NCBI GenBank assembly: GCA_020081605.1
Contig: JAHREC010000018.1
Coordinates: 1,550,001 to 1,614,000 of the forward strand
Source of the DNA: Albifimbria verrucaria
Taxonomy: Eukaryota > Ascomycota > Sordariomycetes > Hypocreales > Stachybotryaceae
Reading direction: 5' to 3'
DNA length: 64,000 bases
In this document: positions 35,573 through 46,900 of the stretch, in pieces
Position numbering within the stretch: position 1 is the stretch's first letter
Layout of the letters: each line of letters starts with the position of its first letter
The notes under the pieces: model-generated
Seen by the model: only the letters and a program-made list of their open reading frames with translations
What the model was told of the DNA's origin: nothing
Databases searched by the model: none
Made by a program: the position numbers and the translations under genes

Positions 35573-36532
35573 TCAACCCTCCAGCAAACGATTCAACACC
35601 TCCGCAGGAGTCCGCTTCGGCGATCCGATCTCAGTAACCTCTTTGCTCGTCGTTGAAGCATCACAAGACCCTTCCCACATGGCCATCAATCCATACTTTA
35701 TGGATCGGATAATAGCTTTGGACTGTCCTGGGCCTCCAAATCCGCCATCCACAAGCGCATCTAAGAAACTCAGGTCCTGATAAATCACGTCTTTCACCTT
35801 AGTGCCGAGGTGTTGCTCCACCAGTCCAACCAGTTGCTCGCCTGTGATATCCTCTGGGCCATTCAAAACATACTTGGCTCTGTTGTGAGGACTGGGGTCG
35901 TCCAAAGCGAGAAGACGTGCGGCAAAGGCGCCAACCTCACTGGGATCATTGGGTGCAACAGGTGCGTCCTTCGCCATCATCAGGCTCAAGGTATCCTGTT
36001 CGCCAGTCTCCTTGTAATGCTTGATATGCTGAACGGCAGGAGCGAGGTAAGCATCCAGGAATGCGTTCGGTTGAAGAGACGTCCATTTCAAGGCGCCAAA
36101 TTCCTCGGTCCCAAGCATAGTCTCAATTGCCCAGTGGGCACGTGGGTAATACGAACCGAAGTTCGGGTGAATGGTAGCCGATGTGGTCGAGATGCGCACA
36201 ACGTATTCGACACCGGCGTTCAAGGCGGCAACGTGAAAAGCTGACTCCTCGGCGAATTGGTTCGGCTGGTTGTGGGGTGCAATGAAGGCTCGCACGACAT
36301 GACGTTCGCGCAACTATTCATCGGTAATCTCAGTCCAGTTTTCCTCAATTAAATCAACGCGAGGGATCTTGGCAAGAGCTTGGGCTGCAGGGCTGTTGGC
36401 AGATCTTGTGAGAGCAATGATGCGATGGTTTGAAAAGTTTTTGCTAGCAGCTAGCAACGCAGGCAGGGTTTCCGTCACACCTCGGCCAGTGTTGCCGCCG
36501 GTTGCGCCAACAATGAGGATCGCTGGTGCCAT
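35573..36532 (-). CDS. NmrA-like NAD(P)-binding protein, interrupted by an in-frame stop
   Basis: An NmrA-like atypical SDR of about 320 residues. The start at 36532 encodes MAPAILIVGATGGNTGRGV with the GxxGxxG motif. It continues through ALTRSANSPAAQAL to WTEITDE, where an in-frame TAG at 36314-36316 occurs; the same frame then reads LRERHVVRAFIAPHNQPNQF and continues without break to EVLNRLLEG at 35573. Family members usually have Trp at the stop position (WLRE), so a TGG to TAG change is the likely cause. It is the only clear nonsense change, rather than an indel, that I saw in the window. The protein lacks the usual SDR Tyr-x3-Lys. Role unknown; NmrA-like proteins can be redox sensors or reductases. 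Confidence 0.7.
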
Positions 36533-36940
36533 GGTTCGCAAAGCTGGTGATAACAAAGTCCTGGGCAGCTAGAGGGACAACTAACCACCAGGTCATGACT
36601 GATGCCTTATCTTTATACTTCTTCCTTTCCAAACCCATTTTCATATAGTCACCCAATGTTTTAGGCTCCATTCGGCCAACTGTGCTTCCATACTATAAAC
36701 AAGCTGCAAAGTTGATTAGAAATCAGAAACATCTCCGCTAAAGAACATCCTTTTGTCCGCCGCATTGATGTATTAGTGCCGTGGCTGCGGAGTTTGCTTA
36801 GAAATCTAAAATGTTTCTTCAATCATGGAAGGGTCCTTTTAGACTTATAAGACAGTGAAGTCTTGCAATCCTAGAATACCTTCATAATCCTTGTATATGC
36901 TGTCGCCGTAACAGCGAGTCAATATTCTCGTCACGGTAAA
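36533..36940. other. divergent promoter between two NmrA-like genes
   Basis: About 400 nt between two divergently oriented NmrA-like genes. No separate gene is seen. Confidence 0.45.
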
Positions 36941-37942
36941 ATGCCTCCAAAGTATCTTATCACAGGCGCCACTGGAGGTCTTGGGAAGCAAGTTCTCCAT
37001 CATTTCATCGAGACTGTTCCTCGTTCCGAATTTGCAGCCGCGTCCTCCAAGCCTTCGAACAGGTCAATGTTCGAAGATCACGGGATTGCATTCCGACACG
37101 TCAACTACAACGACCCCGAATCACTTGCAACGGGACTGCGCGGTATCGAGAACCTTTTGTTTGTTAGTTCCGTCGGAAATTCGCGAATCACGCAGCACAG
37201 AAGGCTTATAGATGCCGCCAAGGAGGCGGGGTAAAACATGTACGTTCAAAACCTCCATATCATTCAAAGAAAATATCTAACATGTTCAGATTTGGTACAC
37301 ATCTCTCGCTTTTGGTGGTTTTGAAAATAATTCAAAATCTCCCATTCAAGCAGAACACGTCGAGACGGAAAGACTTCTCAAGGAGTATGTAAATGAACTG
37401 TTATCTTAATTTCAGAAGAAGTGAGTTTTCACGAAAGCTAAACATCGTAGGTCCGGTCTTCAATTTACGTCCATCAGGAAGGCGTGTACATGGAAGCGTT
37501 TCCAGTCTTTCTTGACTGGCACCCTGCAACGCAAAGGGTTATTCTCCCTGCAGACGGACAAGTGGCATTTACTCTCCGTGCAGAGCTTGGAGAAGCTACC
37601 GCTCGTATTATGATTCGCGGCGGGTATGAAAACCAGGTTGTGCTATTCACAGCAGGAGAGACTATCACTGCCCAAGAGATGGTGGAGATTATCAATGAGA
37701 CTACTGATCGACAAGTCAAATTCGAGATTGTACCACACGAGGAGTATGTTAATAGGAGAGATGAGCGTGGTAAGACAAGAGAGCATTTTGAGACAATAGC
37801 TTCTATATGGGATGATATTGTTAATGGAGCATTATCTACAACGGATCCATTAATGCATGAGATTCTGGGAAGAGAGCCAACGAAGCCTCGAGATGCGCTA
37901 AAACAATTATTATTAGAAAATAGAGATTATATGTACCCCTAG
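36941..37942 (+). CDS. NmrA-like NAD(P)-binding protein / azoreductase-like
   Basis: A second NmrA-like protein, divergent from the first. MPPKYLITGATGGLGKQVL gives the nucleotide-binding motif; LATGLRGIENLLFVSS and the segment VKHIWYTSLAFGG follow, then HVETERLLKE, FTSIREGVYMEAFPVF and VAFTLRAELGEATA. Exons are 36941-37239, 37290-37384 and 37451-37942. Two G-run losses (at 37230, in GGCGGGG, and at 37471) break the frame and repair cleanly. Length is about 295 residues. The 3' end becomes distinctly AT-rich, merging into the AT-rich block that follows. It resembles NAD(P)H-binding azoreductase-like enzymes, but the reaction is not shown. Confidence 0.8.
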
Positions 37943-38170
37943 GAATATAACTATAATAAGTCAATATCTTTTTAGAGCAAAGAAGAAAATATACATATAT
38001 TTAAAATAAGAGTTTACTTAATTATCATTGAAAAATGTAATTATATAATGGATTTGTATATGTAATTTATAAGATTAAAAGATGTATTTAATACATTTAA
38101 TTAATATACTTATTGAACCGAGAATCTGAAGCTTTATTGCTTATCTAATTTATACCACTGTTTTTTCGAT
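37943..38170. other. AT-rich block
   Basis: A stretch of about 230 nt composed almost only of A and T runs (ATATACATATATTTAAAAT-like), unlike its flanks. No coding potential is seen. It lies directly between an NmrA-like gene and the intron-bearing tRNA-Lys. It may be a long AT-rich 3' region or a relic of a mutated repeat. Confidence 0.6.
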
Positions 38171-38423
38171 ATCTATTTGGGCTAATGAGGGTACCGCATA
38201 TTTTACATAAATGTGCCTATTTGAATGTATCCAGCGCAGCTTGTCTTCGTTATTCGAACCGAGTGTGCATTTTTATGCCGGTTTAACAATAGTGAAGGTA
38301 TGTGGAGCCTTCGACGGTTGTTATTCACTCGCTAGTGGATGGAGCAAGTGCTCATATCATAGCTTCATAGGTATCTAAAAGTTCGACTAGAAACCCGTAG
38401 TCACACAGTGTGCACTCAACTCA

Positions 38424-38543
38424 GCCTCGGTAGCTCAGTTGGTTTAGAGCTTTCGGCTTTTACAATCGATCACGTCCCTCTTCGAGTGACGCTGTGACAA
38501 GTAGATGACCGAAAGGTCGTGGGTTCGAGCCCCACCCGAGGCG
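38424..38543 (+). tRNA. tRNA-Lys (anticodon UUU) with 45-nt intron
   Basis: The cloverleaf can be drawn fully: acceptor GCCTCGG pairs with CCGAGGC, D-stem GCTC/GAGC, anticodon stem TTCGG/CCGAA, T-stem GTGGG/CCCAC with loop TTCGAGC, discriminator G. The anticodon loop starts CTTTTA, placing TTT at 34-36. An intron of about 45 nt (38463-38507) lies after position 37, the canonical eukaryotic site. A T-rich run (TTTCTTTTT) at 38550-38558 is the likely Pol III terminator. UUU decodes Lys AAA. Confidence 0.92.
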
Positions 38544-38549
38544 CAGGTT

Positions 38550-38558
38550 CTTTCTTTT
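38550..38558 (+). terminator. Pol III terminator of tRNA-Lys
   Basis: The T-rich tract TTTCTTTTT starts a few bases after the tRNA 3' end. Confidence 0.6.
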
Positions 38559-40607
38559 TGTTCATCTGTCCTATATGAACACGTTCCTTTTTGGTCTCTT
38601 GCTGAAGTGAATCGTTAGAATGTCTGATTCTTGATCAAAGACGTAGCACAAAAATTGGCCAAATGGACACCTTCCATTCGGACTCAATGGGAACTTATGC
38701 ATGGAATGCTGCGTCCAAGTATAGTCTTAAAACTGTGACATGTTGAGTGGTACGTAGCAGTCATCTCCAGGTGCCGTCTTAGTTACGAGAGGAAATCGAT
38801 TCATCAAATTTAACTTGCGGATATAGAAACTCATCGTTGAAGCTCGAAGTAGAACCAATGTAAATATTATGTAGAGTATAAGTTGTATCAAATATACAAC
38901 ACAAGTTCTGTGAACTCTATCATGGCTCAATCTCCTATGCTCATGCCATGCTTGATACCTCGTTTATGAGTATGACACTACCAAAGAGTTGGAGTTGACA
39001 CACTGAACCCGGGCGTACCTCGAACCCACGTGGTTGGTGGCATAAGCACTTACCATTAGCCATAATATTGGCTGCCTGCCCCTCCTGAATATGATATGCG
39101 AGCAATCCGTAATCAGCACTTGGAGATGACCGGCCTTACTGTATGTAAGCATCCGATAAGTATTGGCTGAATGTTGTTGGCTAGCTTCCCTTCTCCTCGG
39201 CAGCGATACGACATTATTGTGAGGAAGAGTGAGTATTGGTGAACTGTGAAACCATGACAAGTCCAAGCTACACATGAAGAATCAAGTGTCAAGATCATTG
39301 ATTGTGGCTAAAAACTTCTTACAGCTCCTCTACTAGATATGTGCATCTTGCAGTTAGCTTCATTAAAAACTGATTCAATCTGAGTGGGATATCTAATCCA
39401 TGCTGGTCTCGTATGTCAAATGATCTAGGATGTTGGCTCGGACTATCATTAAACCACTGACGCCTAAGTAAAAGCCCTAGCCTACGACTATTGTCTCGAT
39501 GGCTTTGAGGGGCTGCCCGAACTGGTCGCATTGCCAATGATGTACAAGTTGGTGCAAACATACCAGCCGTGGTTCATGTAGATCTTTGTTAGACACAAAC
39601 GGGCCTGTTTTTCACATCCAATCAAATTCAATGTCAAAGACCTAATTAATAACATGCTTTGCTTTCCGGCGAGTCACACTTCTGAGGCGAAGTTCTTTCA
39701 AATGCGTGTATGCTGTACTGTACAAAAGGTATGAATTGTAAACTTGACACATTGCTGAGGCTTAAAGGGTTTCCAGTGAGTCATAACGAATATCTTACTT
39801 GCGGGTCCGAAAGTCTTGGTTAGTATGCACATATTCGAGAGTGACTCTTGAATAATCTCTGCTGCTTTATCGTTGTTGAGCACGATTTTCTTACGAACTT
39901 TATAGGAGTGATATATAAAATATTGTTATTATTGATTCTTCGACGTATTTTCCATTCTGTACTAGGACGGATGAGAATGAACCTGGATCAGTGGAATTAT
40001 GGAGTTTGCCTTGAATGTTAGAAGGCGACCAGAGAGGCGGCGCTTATTCAGTGGGCTTAGACACCTAAGAAGCAGGGCTTAGACAAGGGTCTCCGCCAAC
40101 ATGATCAGCAATCGAAGAGTTCAGCAGGCAAATGCCGGTGCTCCTTTTCAGCCATCATCCGCATCTACCAGCACAGCTTGCCAGGGGCCTGACAATGGTA
40201 CTTCGGCCATTGGGACATAGCGGTAGTTGAATCTGCAATTAGTGCAGATTGACATCATGCCGTTGACAGAGGCTCAAATAAACCAGCCAATGTGGGCCTA
40301 GTTCAAGGCTTGGACGACAAGCAGCTGAAGATGCCGTCAAATCACATTGTTCCCAGCGTACAAGATTGTCGCCGCCGCGTGTCATGCTCGGTGACATTGA
40401 ATGGCCTGGAAAACATCAGTGACTCACAAGGCGAGCTGACCTGAGGACCTTTTGCATTTGGTCTTATTTCATTTTTTAATCTCCCGAGAAAAAAAATGTT
40501 TTGCTTATCCACTAAGCCTTCTATGTATCTTTCGTAAAAATGCACTCCAGTGCTATAAAACAGCGTCCGCCAGCATCTAGTACTTCTCAATCAACTGAAC
40601 ACACAAC
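38559..40607. other. gene-poor intergenic region
   Basis: About 2 kb without a supportable gene. Several minus-strand frames of 60-100 codons are present (for example 38964-39275 and 39319-39561), but none shows a motif, splice structure or sensible composition. The 3' end carries the promoter of the ABC transporter. Confidence 0.45.
40554..40560 (+). promoter_or_regulatory. TATA box of the ABC transporter
   Basis: TATAAAA lies about 50 nt upstream of the ATG at 40608. The short spacing implies a very short 5' leader or a start slightly downstream. Confidence 0.4.
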
Positions 40608-43172
40608 ATGTCGGACAGACCCTACGACTATCAATTTCATCAGAAAGCCGAAACAGATAGACAGGAGATGGCGTCCTTTGCTCTTGAGCCGCTTTTGCAT
40701 TATACTTTTGCAATTGCTGCTTTATCATATGTATTTATTGGGGCTATCGTTACAGCCCTTCGTTCAGGTCAAAGCCAGACGCACCGAGATACCGACGCCG
40801 CATTCATCTCGCCATTTTCATTCTCATCGTTACATCTTATATCTCGGTCGCGTTCATCAATGTTTTTGAATATGGTGCATTTGATGAAGGGAGCCACAAC
40901 TTCTCCAACTCCTAGTGTTGGCATTTGTGTGGTCTTGGGTAACCTTTCGACCCTCAGATCCTGCATCTATCCCTTGTGGAACAGCTATCATCAGCGCAAT
41001 CTTTGAGATACCACTCTTCCTTCTACTACTTCAAAGGAGCTCGAAGTCGACTCTGTTCATAACGCAGATTGTACTTCAGAGCATCAGGTTTGTATTATTC
41101 TTGGCCATTGGAGCCAGCAGTCTCCGCAATAAACATGCTACGTTTGTGAATGACGAGACTCACGTAAGCCAACATTCAGTGAGATTACCTAGTATATGGG
41201 ACTGACCAAATGAATAGATCGGAGAACCGAGTTATCGAGATGATGGAGAGAGCGAATCCGATGAGGAAACGCTGGATCCTTTGAGCAGCGATCTTGATAG
41301 CGATGACGAGGATGACACAGCCAGCATCGAACGACGCCGTGCCCAGCGGTTGAAGGAAACTGGTGGCTGGTTGACCTATCTCAAAGACTTCTCCATATTC
41401 ATACCATATATGATTCCCAAGAAGAACCGCAAAGTGCAACTTTGCTTTCTCATAAGCTTGCTTTGCGTGGTGGCTAATCGCGTTCTTAACATCTTGATTC
41501 CCCGCCAACTTGGCATCATTACAGATCGCATTCTCGACAAACAATCACCATACGGTGCTCTCGCAGTTTGGCTTGCCCTCAGCCTGCTGGATGAGTTCCG
41601 TGGCATGTGGCTTATCAAGGCTCTGGTCAAGATTCCGATACAACAGTTTTCGCAACGCGAAATCACCAACGCCTCTTTCAACCATGTCATGACGTTGTCC
41701 ATGGACTTTCACTCTGACAGAGATGCGGCGGAAGTGATGAAGGCCATTGAGCAGGAGTATCCCTTAACTCAATACTCGAAGTTGTGGCGGTTGAACTACT
41801 TCCCATGATTGCTGACATTATCATTGCTATGGGTCTATTTTGGTGGAAGGTCAATGGCTTTGCTGCCTTGATCATTTTAATTTCTGCAACACTCTTTGTC
41901 TCGATCGAAGCATCGCTGTTGAAGAAAAACATGAAGAATAAACGAGACGTGAGCAAAACCGAAAGAGAGCAGTCACGGGTAATGCATCAAGCCGTGCAGG
42001 GATGGCAGACGGTCACATACTTCAACATGTTTGGCTTCGAAAAGCGACGCTATGCTCAGGCTGTTGAAACTCATTTAACCGCAAACAGAAAGTATGAGAT
42101 TCTTGATGCCGTCACCGAGACTATTTTAGAAGCTCTTGACCCGATCACCTTCTTTTTGTTGGGTAGTTTGGTGCTCTACGAGGTATCCTTAGGCCAGGTA
42201 TCGACGGGAGACTTCATCTTCGTTCTTCAATACTGGCAGATACTGGTATGGCCTATCAAACTCCTGACACATAATTATAAGCAACTGTTGGGGTATCTGG
42301 TTGATGCTGAAAGGCTTCTGGCTCTGCTCCAGACCAAGCCTACCGTTACCGACAGCGATGGAGCAAGGGACCTCTATTCGGTGGAGGGAAGTGTTGCCTT
42401 CCACAACGTCAGTTTCTGCTACGACGAGAGGAAACCTACTGTTCAGAACCTCTCTTTTTCTGTATCCCCAGGACATACAATCGCATTCGTGGGCGCGACC
42501 GGTGCTGGAAAGTCGACAATAGCCAAGCTACTCCTCCGTTTCTACGACATCAACTCTGGCAGCATTACAATTGACGGGCACGATGTCCGTGATATAACTT
42601 TGAACTCGTTGCGTTCAAGCATCGGCGTCGTACCACAGGATCCTCTCCTTTTCAACGCAACCATCCTTGAGAACCTCCGATACGCTCGCCCTGAAGCCAC
42701 AGAAGAGGAAGTATTCGAGGCCTGTCGCAAAGCTGCAGTCCATGACAAAATCATGAGCTTCTCGGACGGCTACGAGACTAAGGTAGGAGAGAATGGTGTA
42801 AAGCTGTCAGGTGGTGAGATCCAGAGACTGGCTATTGCGCGTGTGTTCCTAAAGAACCCGCCAATTCTGATCCTGGATGAGGCAACCAGTGCCATTGACA
42901 CTGAAACCGAGCACAAAATACAAGAAGCCTTGGACGTACTGAAAAAGGGCCGTACAACGTTTGTAATTGCGCATCGACTCTCAACAATTGTAGCCGCCGA
43001 TCAAATCATGGTCATTAACGACGGCCAAATTATAGAGAAGGGTACGCACACGGAGCTTGTCGAGGCCGGCAGGAAATACAAGTCCCTGTGGGCGAAACAA
43101 TCAGAGGGTGTGCTCAACGAGGAGTCGGAGCAAGGTGAAGAAATAAAGGGAGCCTATTATGATGAAATTTAA
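40608..43172 (+). CDS. ABC half-transporter of the HMT1/ABCB6-ABCB7 type
   Basis: A vacuolar heavy-metal-tolerance-type ABC transporter (HMT1 family; exports phytochelatin- or glutathione-metal complexes in relatives). A short N-terminal membrane region (LHYTFAIAALSYVFIGAIV, then FVWSWVTF and the SAIFEIPLFLLLLQ segment) is followed by an acidic linker, then the membrane domain (VLNILIPRQLGIITDRIL) and the ATPase: Walker A GATGAGKST, Q-loop VVPQDPLLFN, signature LSGGEIQRLAIARV, Walker B ILILDEATSAID, H-loop IAHRLSTI. An intron lies at 41164-41217. Frameshifts near 40780-40915 and near 41775 leave the order of segments intact. Length is about 835 residues, close to HMT1 of fission yeast. The C-terminal acidic tail contains EESEQGEEIKG. 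Confidence 0.9.
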
Positions 43173-43318
43173 GCAAAGTTCTGTAAATTATTATTGTCAT
43201 GCTAGGCGGACTGCGTTGGGGATTGTAGATAATAGGACAACATCATGATTTTGATCATTCATTCATGAGTAAACTTGATGGAAACAGCGTTCATCGAACG
43301 TAGGACATCTCTTTAAAT

Positions 43319-43391
43319 GCTCAAGTGACGCAGCGGTTAGCGTGTGAGATTGCAAATCTTGAAGTCGCCGGTTCAATTCCGGCCTTGAGCT
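43319..43391 (+). tRNA. tRNA-Cys (anticodon GCA)
   Basis: A complete 73-nt cloverleaf without intron: acceptor GCTCAAG/CTTGAGC, D-stem ACGC/GCGT, anticodon loop TTGCAAA with GCA at 34-36, T-stem GCCGG/CCGGC with loop TTCAATT. The discriminator base is T, as required for cysteine tRNA recognition. A T run follows at about 43401-43404 as terminator. Confidence 0.95.
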
Positions 43392-44475
43392 TGAGATCCT
43401 CCTTTTGTTCCTAACTTCCTTGGCGGGTTTCTTTTTGCAATTTCTTCCCTCCATGAGGTTTTCCCTGTTTAGCACATAGCAAGCCTGCATATACAATGAA
43501 GACACACCATACGTTGATTCTTCTCATTGGCTCTTACGTCCCGCGTTCTTAAGTCTGAGCTAATGACAAGCGTGTCCTCCGTACAGCGAGCTTCGAGTAT
43601 TTGCACTAGTAGCGACCCCATTTTTGTTTACGCAGTTAGTTAACTGAACAAAATTCAGTATGTGGCGAGAAGGGTAGCTAATGATGTGAAGCAATTCCTA
43701 TCTGCCTAGTCAAAACCACTGAGAGCCGCTATTACCCGATAAACCTCTTCTTCTTTCGCTTATTTGTTGGCCATGACCCAACCAACTCATGAATGCGAAG
43801 TTACCCAACTGAGAATGAAGACAGTAGTGAGAATGATGGAGGAAGTGGAACTTCTACTTTGGCTTCAGTTTCAGCCGAGTTCGGCGTGTTTCTGGTAGTA
43901 ATGGCTTCAATCGTGTGTTCTTATATCTGAGAAAGTATGTCGGTCAGTTATTGATCAAGGTACAAGTATGAAGACTTACACAAATGGCTAGATTACGCAT
44001 ATCACCTTCCTGAAATCATCGTAAATCGTTTATATATCCGACTAGTAAGGTAAACCTAAGATTTTGTATGCCAGACGTTTGGATGCTTTCTTCAGGCATT
44101 TACGGAAGATTCTTCAAAGGTCTGGGCCATTCGACTTCATCGATAGGCTCTATCTCATATAATGCTCCGCAATAAACATTTACATCCCAGCAAGAAAAGA
44201 GTAGAAACCCAACTTGCTTGAGATTGCAAGAAGTTCAATCTACCGGGTTCCAGTTTTGTGGCTGATCCTTGTATTCTCCATCGGCCTTTGTTCCAATGTA
44301 AGTTACCTGGAATCTATCGCTTTGGTTTATTACTTCAACATTCTTATAAATCTCAACCTTTTTATGCTCTCACGTCTATGTTACACATCTCACTTTTACT
44401 CTCTAGACGTAACGAAAATACCAGTCGTAAGGCTCGAGGGTATAGCGGTCCAGCCTACAAGTAAGTGTCAGTGAA
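43392..44475. other. intergenic region
   Basis: About 1.1 kb between tRNA-Cys and the P450 stop codon. Frames at 44214-44474 have hydrophobic stretches but no recognisable family or gene structure. Nothing else is supported. Confidence 0.45.
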
Positions 44476-46133
44476 TTATGCCCTTGCATGGAAGTTGGGC
44501 CACAATGGACCATGTGTTCTTACAGGTGTTTTACGATCCACCCAGGTAGGATCGAGCTTCCAAGTGAAGGCGCGCACCAGTGTTACCAAAGTAATACGCA
44601 ATTGTAGCAAGGCGAACCTCTCACCCAGACAAGCGCGGCGGCCTCCGTGAAACGATATCATCTCAGCTCTTGCTTGTCTCTCACGATAATGTTTCCGGAT
44701 TTGCTCGGGAGAATCTCCCCATCTTTTCGGTATGAATTCATCTGCTTTCGGACCCCAAAACTCTGGGTCACGATTTGTTGAATAGCAGTTGTAGCCCAGG
44801 TAAGTGCCTTTTGGTACTAACAAAGAGCCACCAAGTAAAGCATCAGACTCAGCCCGGCGGTTTACCAGCTGACCTATAGGCGGAAATAGACGCAGGCTCT
44901 CATAAATAACTGAAGTAAGGAATGGCAACTCCTGCAGCGCCTCTTCGTTTAATTCATGGATATGTTGTGACTCCAGTTCGTTTAACAATGCTGCTTGAGC
45001 CTCCTAATGTGGTTATGTTAACAAAATTTCGGCCTTGAGATTGCTAAAAAGACTAACAGGATGCTTTGCAAGCAGATACAGCGTCGATATCATGGCAAGC
45101 TGGGGATTTTCTTGGCCAGCCACAAAACATATCGTCAGGTTGTCCAGCAACTGCTGCTCACTCCATTGCCCAGATGCTCGAGCTGCAAGCATCCGAGCTC
45201 CCAGCATATCCTCATCACTGTTGTTAGTATCATGGCCATTCATTAAGGAAAGCTTTAGCTCATTCTTGAACGAAGCAACTAGATGGCGAGCTTTAGTGCG
45301 ACTCGGGAGCGGAAGTAGGTCTAGAAATGGAAAATTCATGAAAATAGGCTTGAAGATTTCTCTCTTTACGGAACTTTGAAGTCTGTTGATTGGCGCATCT
45401 GCGTTATCGAGTGTCTGTACCACATAATCAGTCTTGACCTGACCACATTGGAACGAGTCAGTGACCCCCGCGTACCTTCAAGTCGATTTGCAGCAATGCC
45501 TCGGAGCAATTGGCCACAGAGTAACGTTGCAACAACTCCTGTACTGCAACTCCTTTCCCTTGGGCCTGAACCTTACTTTCTTGTAGCAGGTGGCACAACC
45601 GGTCCGCATTACGGACCAAGAGAGTAGCATCAAACTTGCGCTGTAGACCTGGTTGGATAACCGACCTATAATTCTTCCAGACCAATCCGTGACTGGATAT
45701 TATGTTGTCACCTGATACATCACAAGTTAACACCGAATTAGCTAGGCTGATAGCCATGACATTGAGCCATATTGCAGGCGTTACTTACCGAGAAAAGCAG
45801 CCAGCAAACTATGGGGTATCTTCTTATAGTTGCCACTCTTTTGGTACAGATCCTCGTCCTTGAATAGCTCAGCCAAGTACGCCGGCTTATGAACTAGTAA
45901 ATTCCATCGTGCGCCAAAGAAAATCTTGGCGGCCCCATGAGTACGAAGAGGTGTTTCGATATATCTTCGAAAGATGTCAGATTGATCCACATCGCGGAAG
46001 AGTGGGATCAGCGCTACCCAGAAGGGGATTGCGGGTATCCCTCTGGGTACCTGGGCAGTAGGAGAAACTTGTAGTAGATGCAGCTCAGAAGTGCACTGCC
46101 AAGCGCCAAAAGTTGTGCAATTAATACTAGCAT
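44476..46133 (-). CDS. cytochrome P450, CYP56/DIT2-like
   Basis: A microsomal haem-thiolate monooxygenase. The start at 46133 gives an N-terminal membrane anchor (MLVLIAQLLALGSALLSCIYY). The I-helix oxygen motif is FVAGQENPQL, the K-helix ESLR lies in SVIYESLRLFPPIG, the PERF-like segment is DEFIPKRW, and the haem-binding loop is FHGGRRACLGERFA with the axial Cys. The AGQENP variant (AGHENP in relatives) is seen in the CYP56 (DIT2) group, whose yeast member makes dityrosine; substrate here is unknown. Introns lie at about 45716-45779, 45421-45471 and 45004-45055. A frameshift lies near 46046 between the anchor and IPAIPFW. Length is about 490 residues. The gene lies 770 nt downstream of the TrpB-like gene on the same strand. 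Confidence 0.88.
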
Positions 46134-46900
46134 CTTTCTTTCAGCGCTCTTTGCGCGAACCTCGTGCAGGTGGCGTTGACCTATCGGTCAGGAGAGGAAA
46201 TGGTCAGGGGCCTTCTGGGATAATCGGTGCGCAATTTATAATATTACGATTCTGTTAGAGGCGGAAGGATTTCGCCGACTTGGGCTTACTATTGGTAAAC
46301 TACCCTAAAGTGATATTAATTGAATGATCCTTGGGAATATGTTAGACAGCCAAGGGGTGAAATTTGTTAGGCTAAATCTATCCAATTTGTGAAATCTGTT
46401 TCTATCATGAACGAATCTTTCTCTTTTCTTTACCACGATGCATGTATAAGTTACTAAATGATCAAATGAGCCATGATATGTACTCTCAATTATCCTAGTT
46501 TCATACTGTCTATGGGTTTATTTATGTATGGGGAGTGTTGGTTTGAACATGATTTTGCATCTTCCGAAAACTCAGTTCCTCAGCCCCAGCCTTCGTTTTG
46601 CCTGGTCTCTAAGTAATTGCTATTGTTGGCCAGGCCATGGCAATTGATTCCATGGAAAAGTTGCTTTTGAAACATTTCCTGCTGACAATGACAAGCAACA
46701 GAGCCTCTCTATCATCGTGAATTGCAAATAACTACCTCTGTTCAAGACCAGTAAAGTCAACATTCGGCGTGGATCGTTGGGCAGATGTGACGATCAAATT
46801 TGAAACCACATCCTAGAGCTTTCCTCACAGAGCTATCAAGTCGAATCTTATGATATTACGACATGGGCAGATCCAGTGGGTGCGCTACCGATGTTTTGTT
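46134..46900. other. intergenic region between P450 and TrpB-like gene
   Basis: About 770 nt without a coding signal. ATTTATA (TATAAAT on the minus strand) at 46234-46240 lies about 100 nt upstream of the P450 start. Confidence 0.45.
46234..46240 (-). promoter_or_regulatory. TATA-like element of the P450 gene
   Basis: TATAAAT on the minus strand, about 100 nt upstream of the start at 46133. Confidence 0.35.

Noticed and set aside
35436..36244. plus-strand frames of 114 and 144 codons
   Set aside because: They are antisense to the NmrA-like gene and the F-box-like relic; no motif supports them.
38964..39561. minus-strand frames of 103 and 80 codons as a gene between the tRNA and the ABC transporter
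   Set aside because: Composition is random-like, there is no splice structure joining them, and no motif is seen.
44214..44474. 86-codon plus-strand frame with hydrophobic stretches as a membrane protein
   Set aside because: It ends at the P450 stop region, has no start context or family pattern, and the hydrophobicity follows from T-rich sequence.
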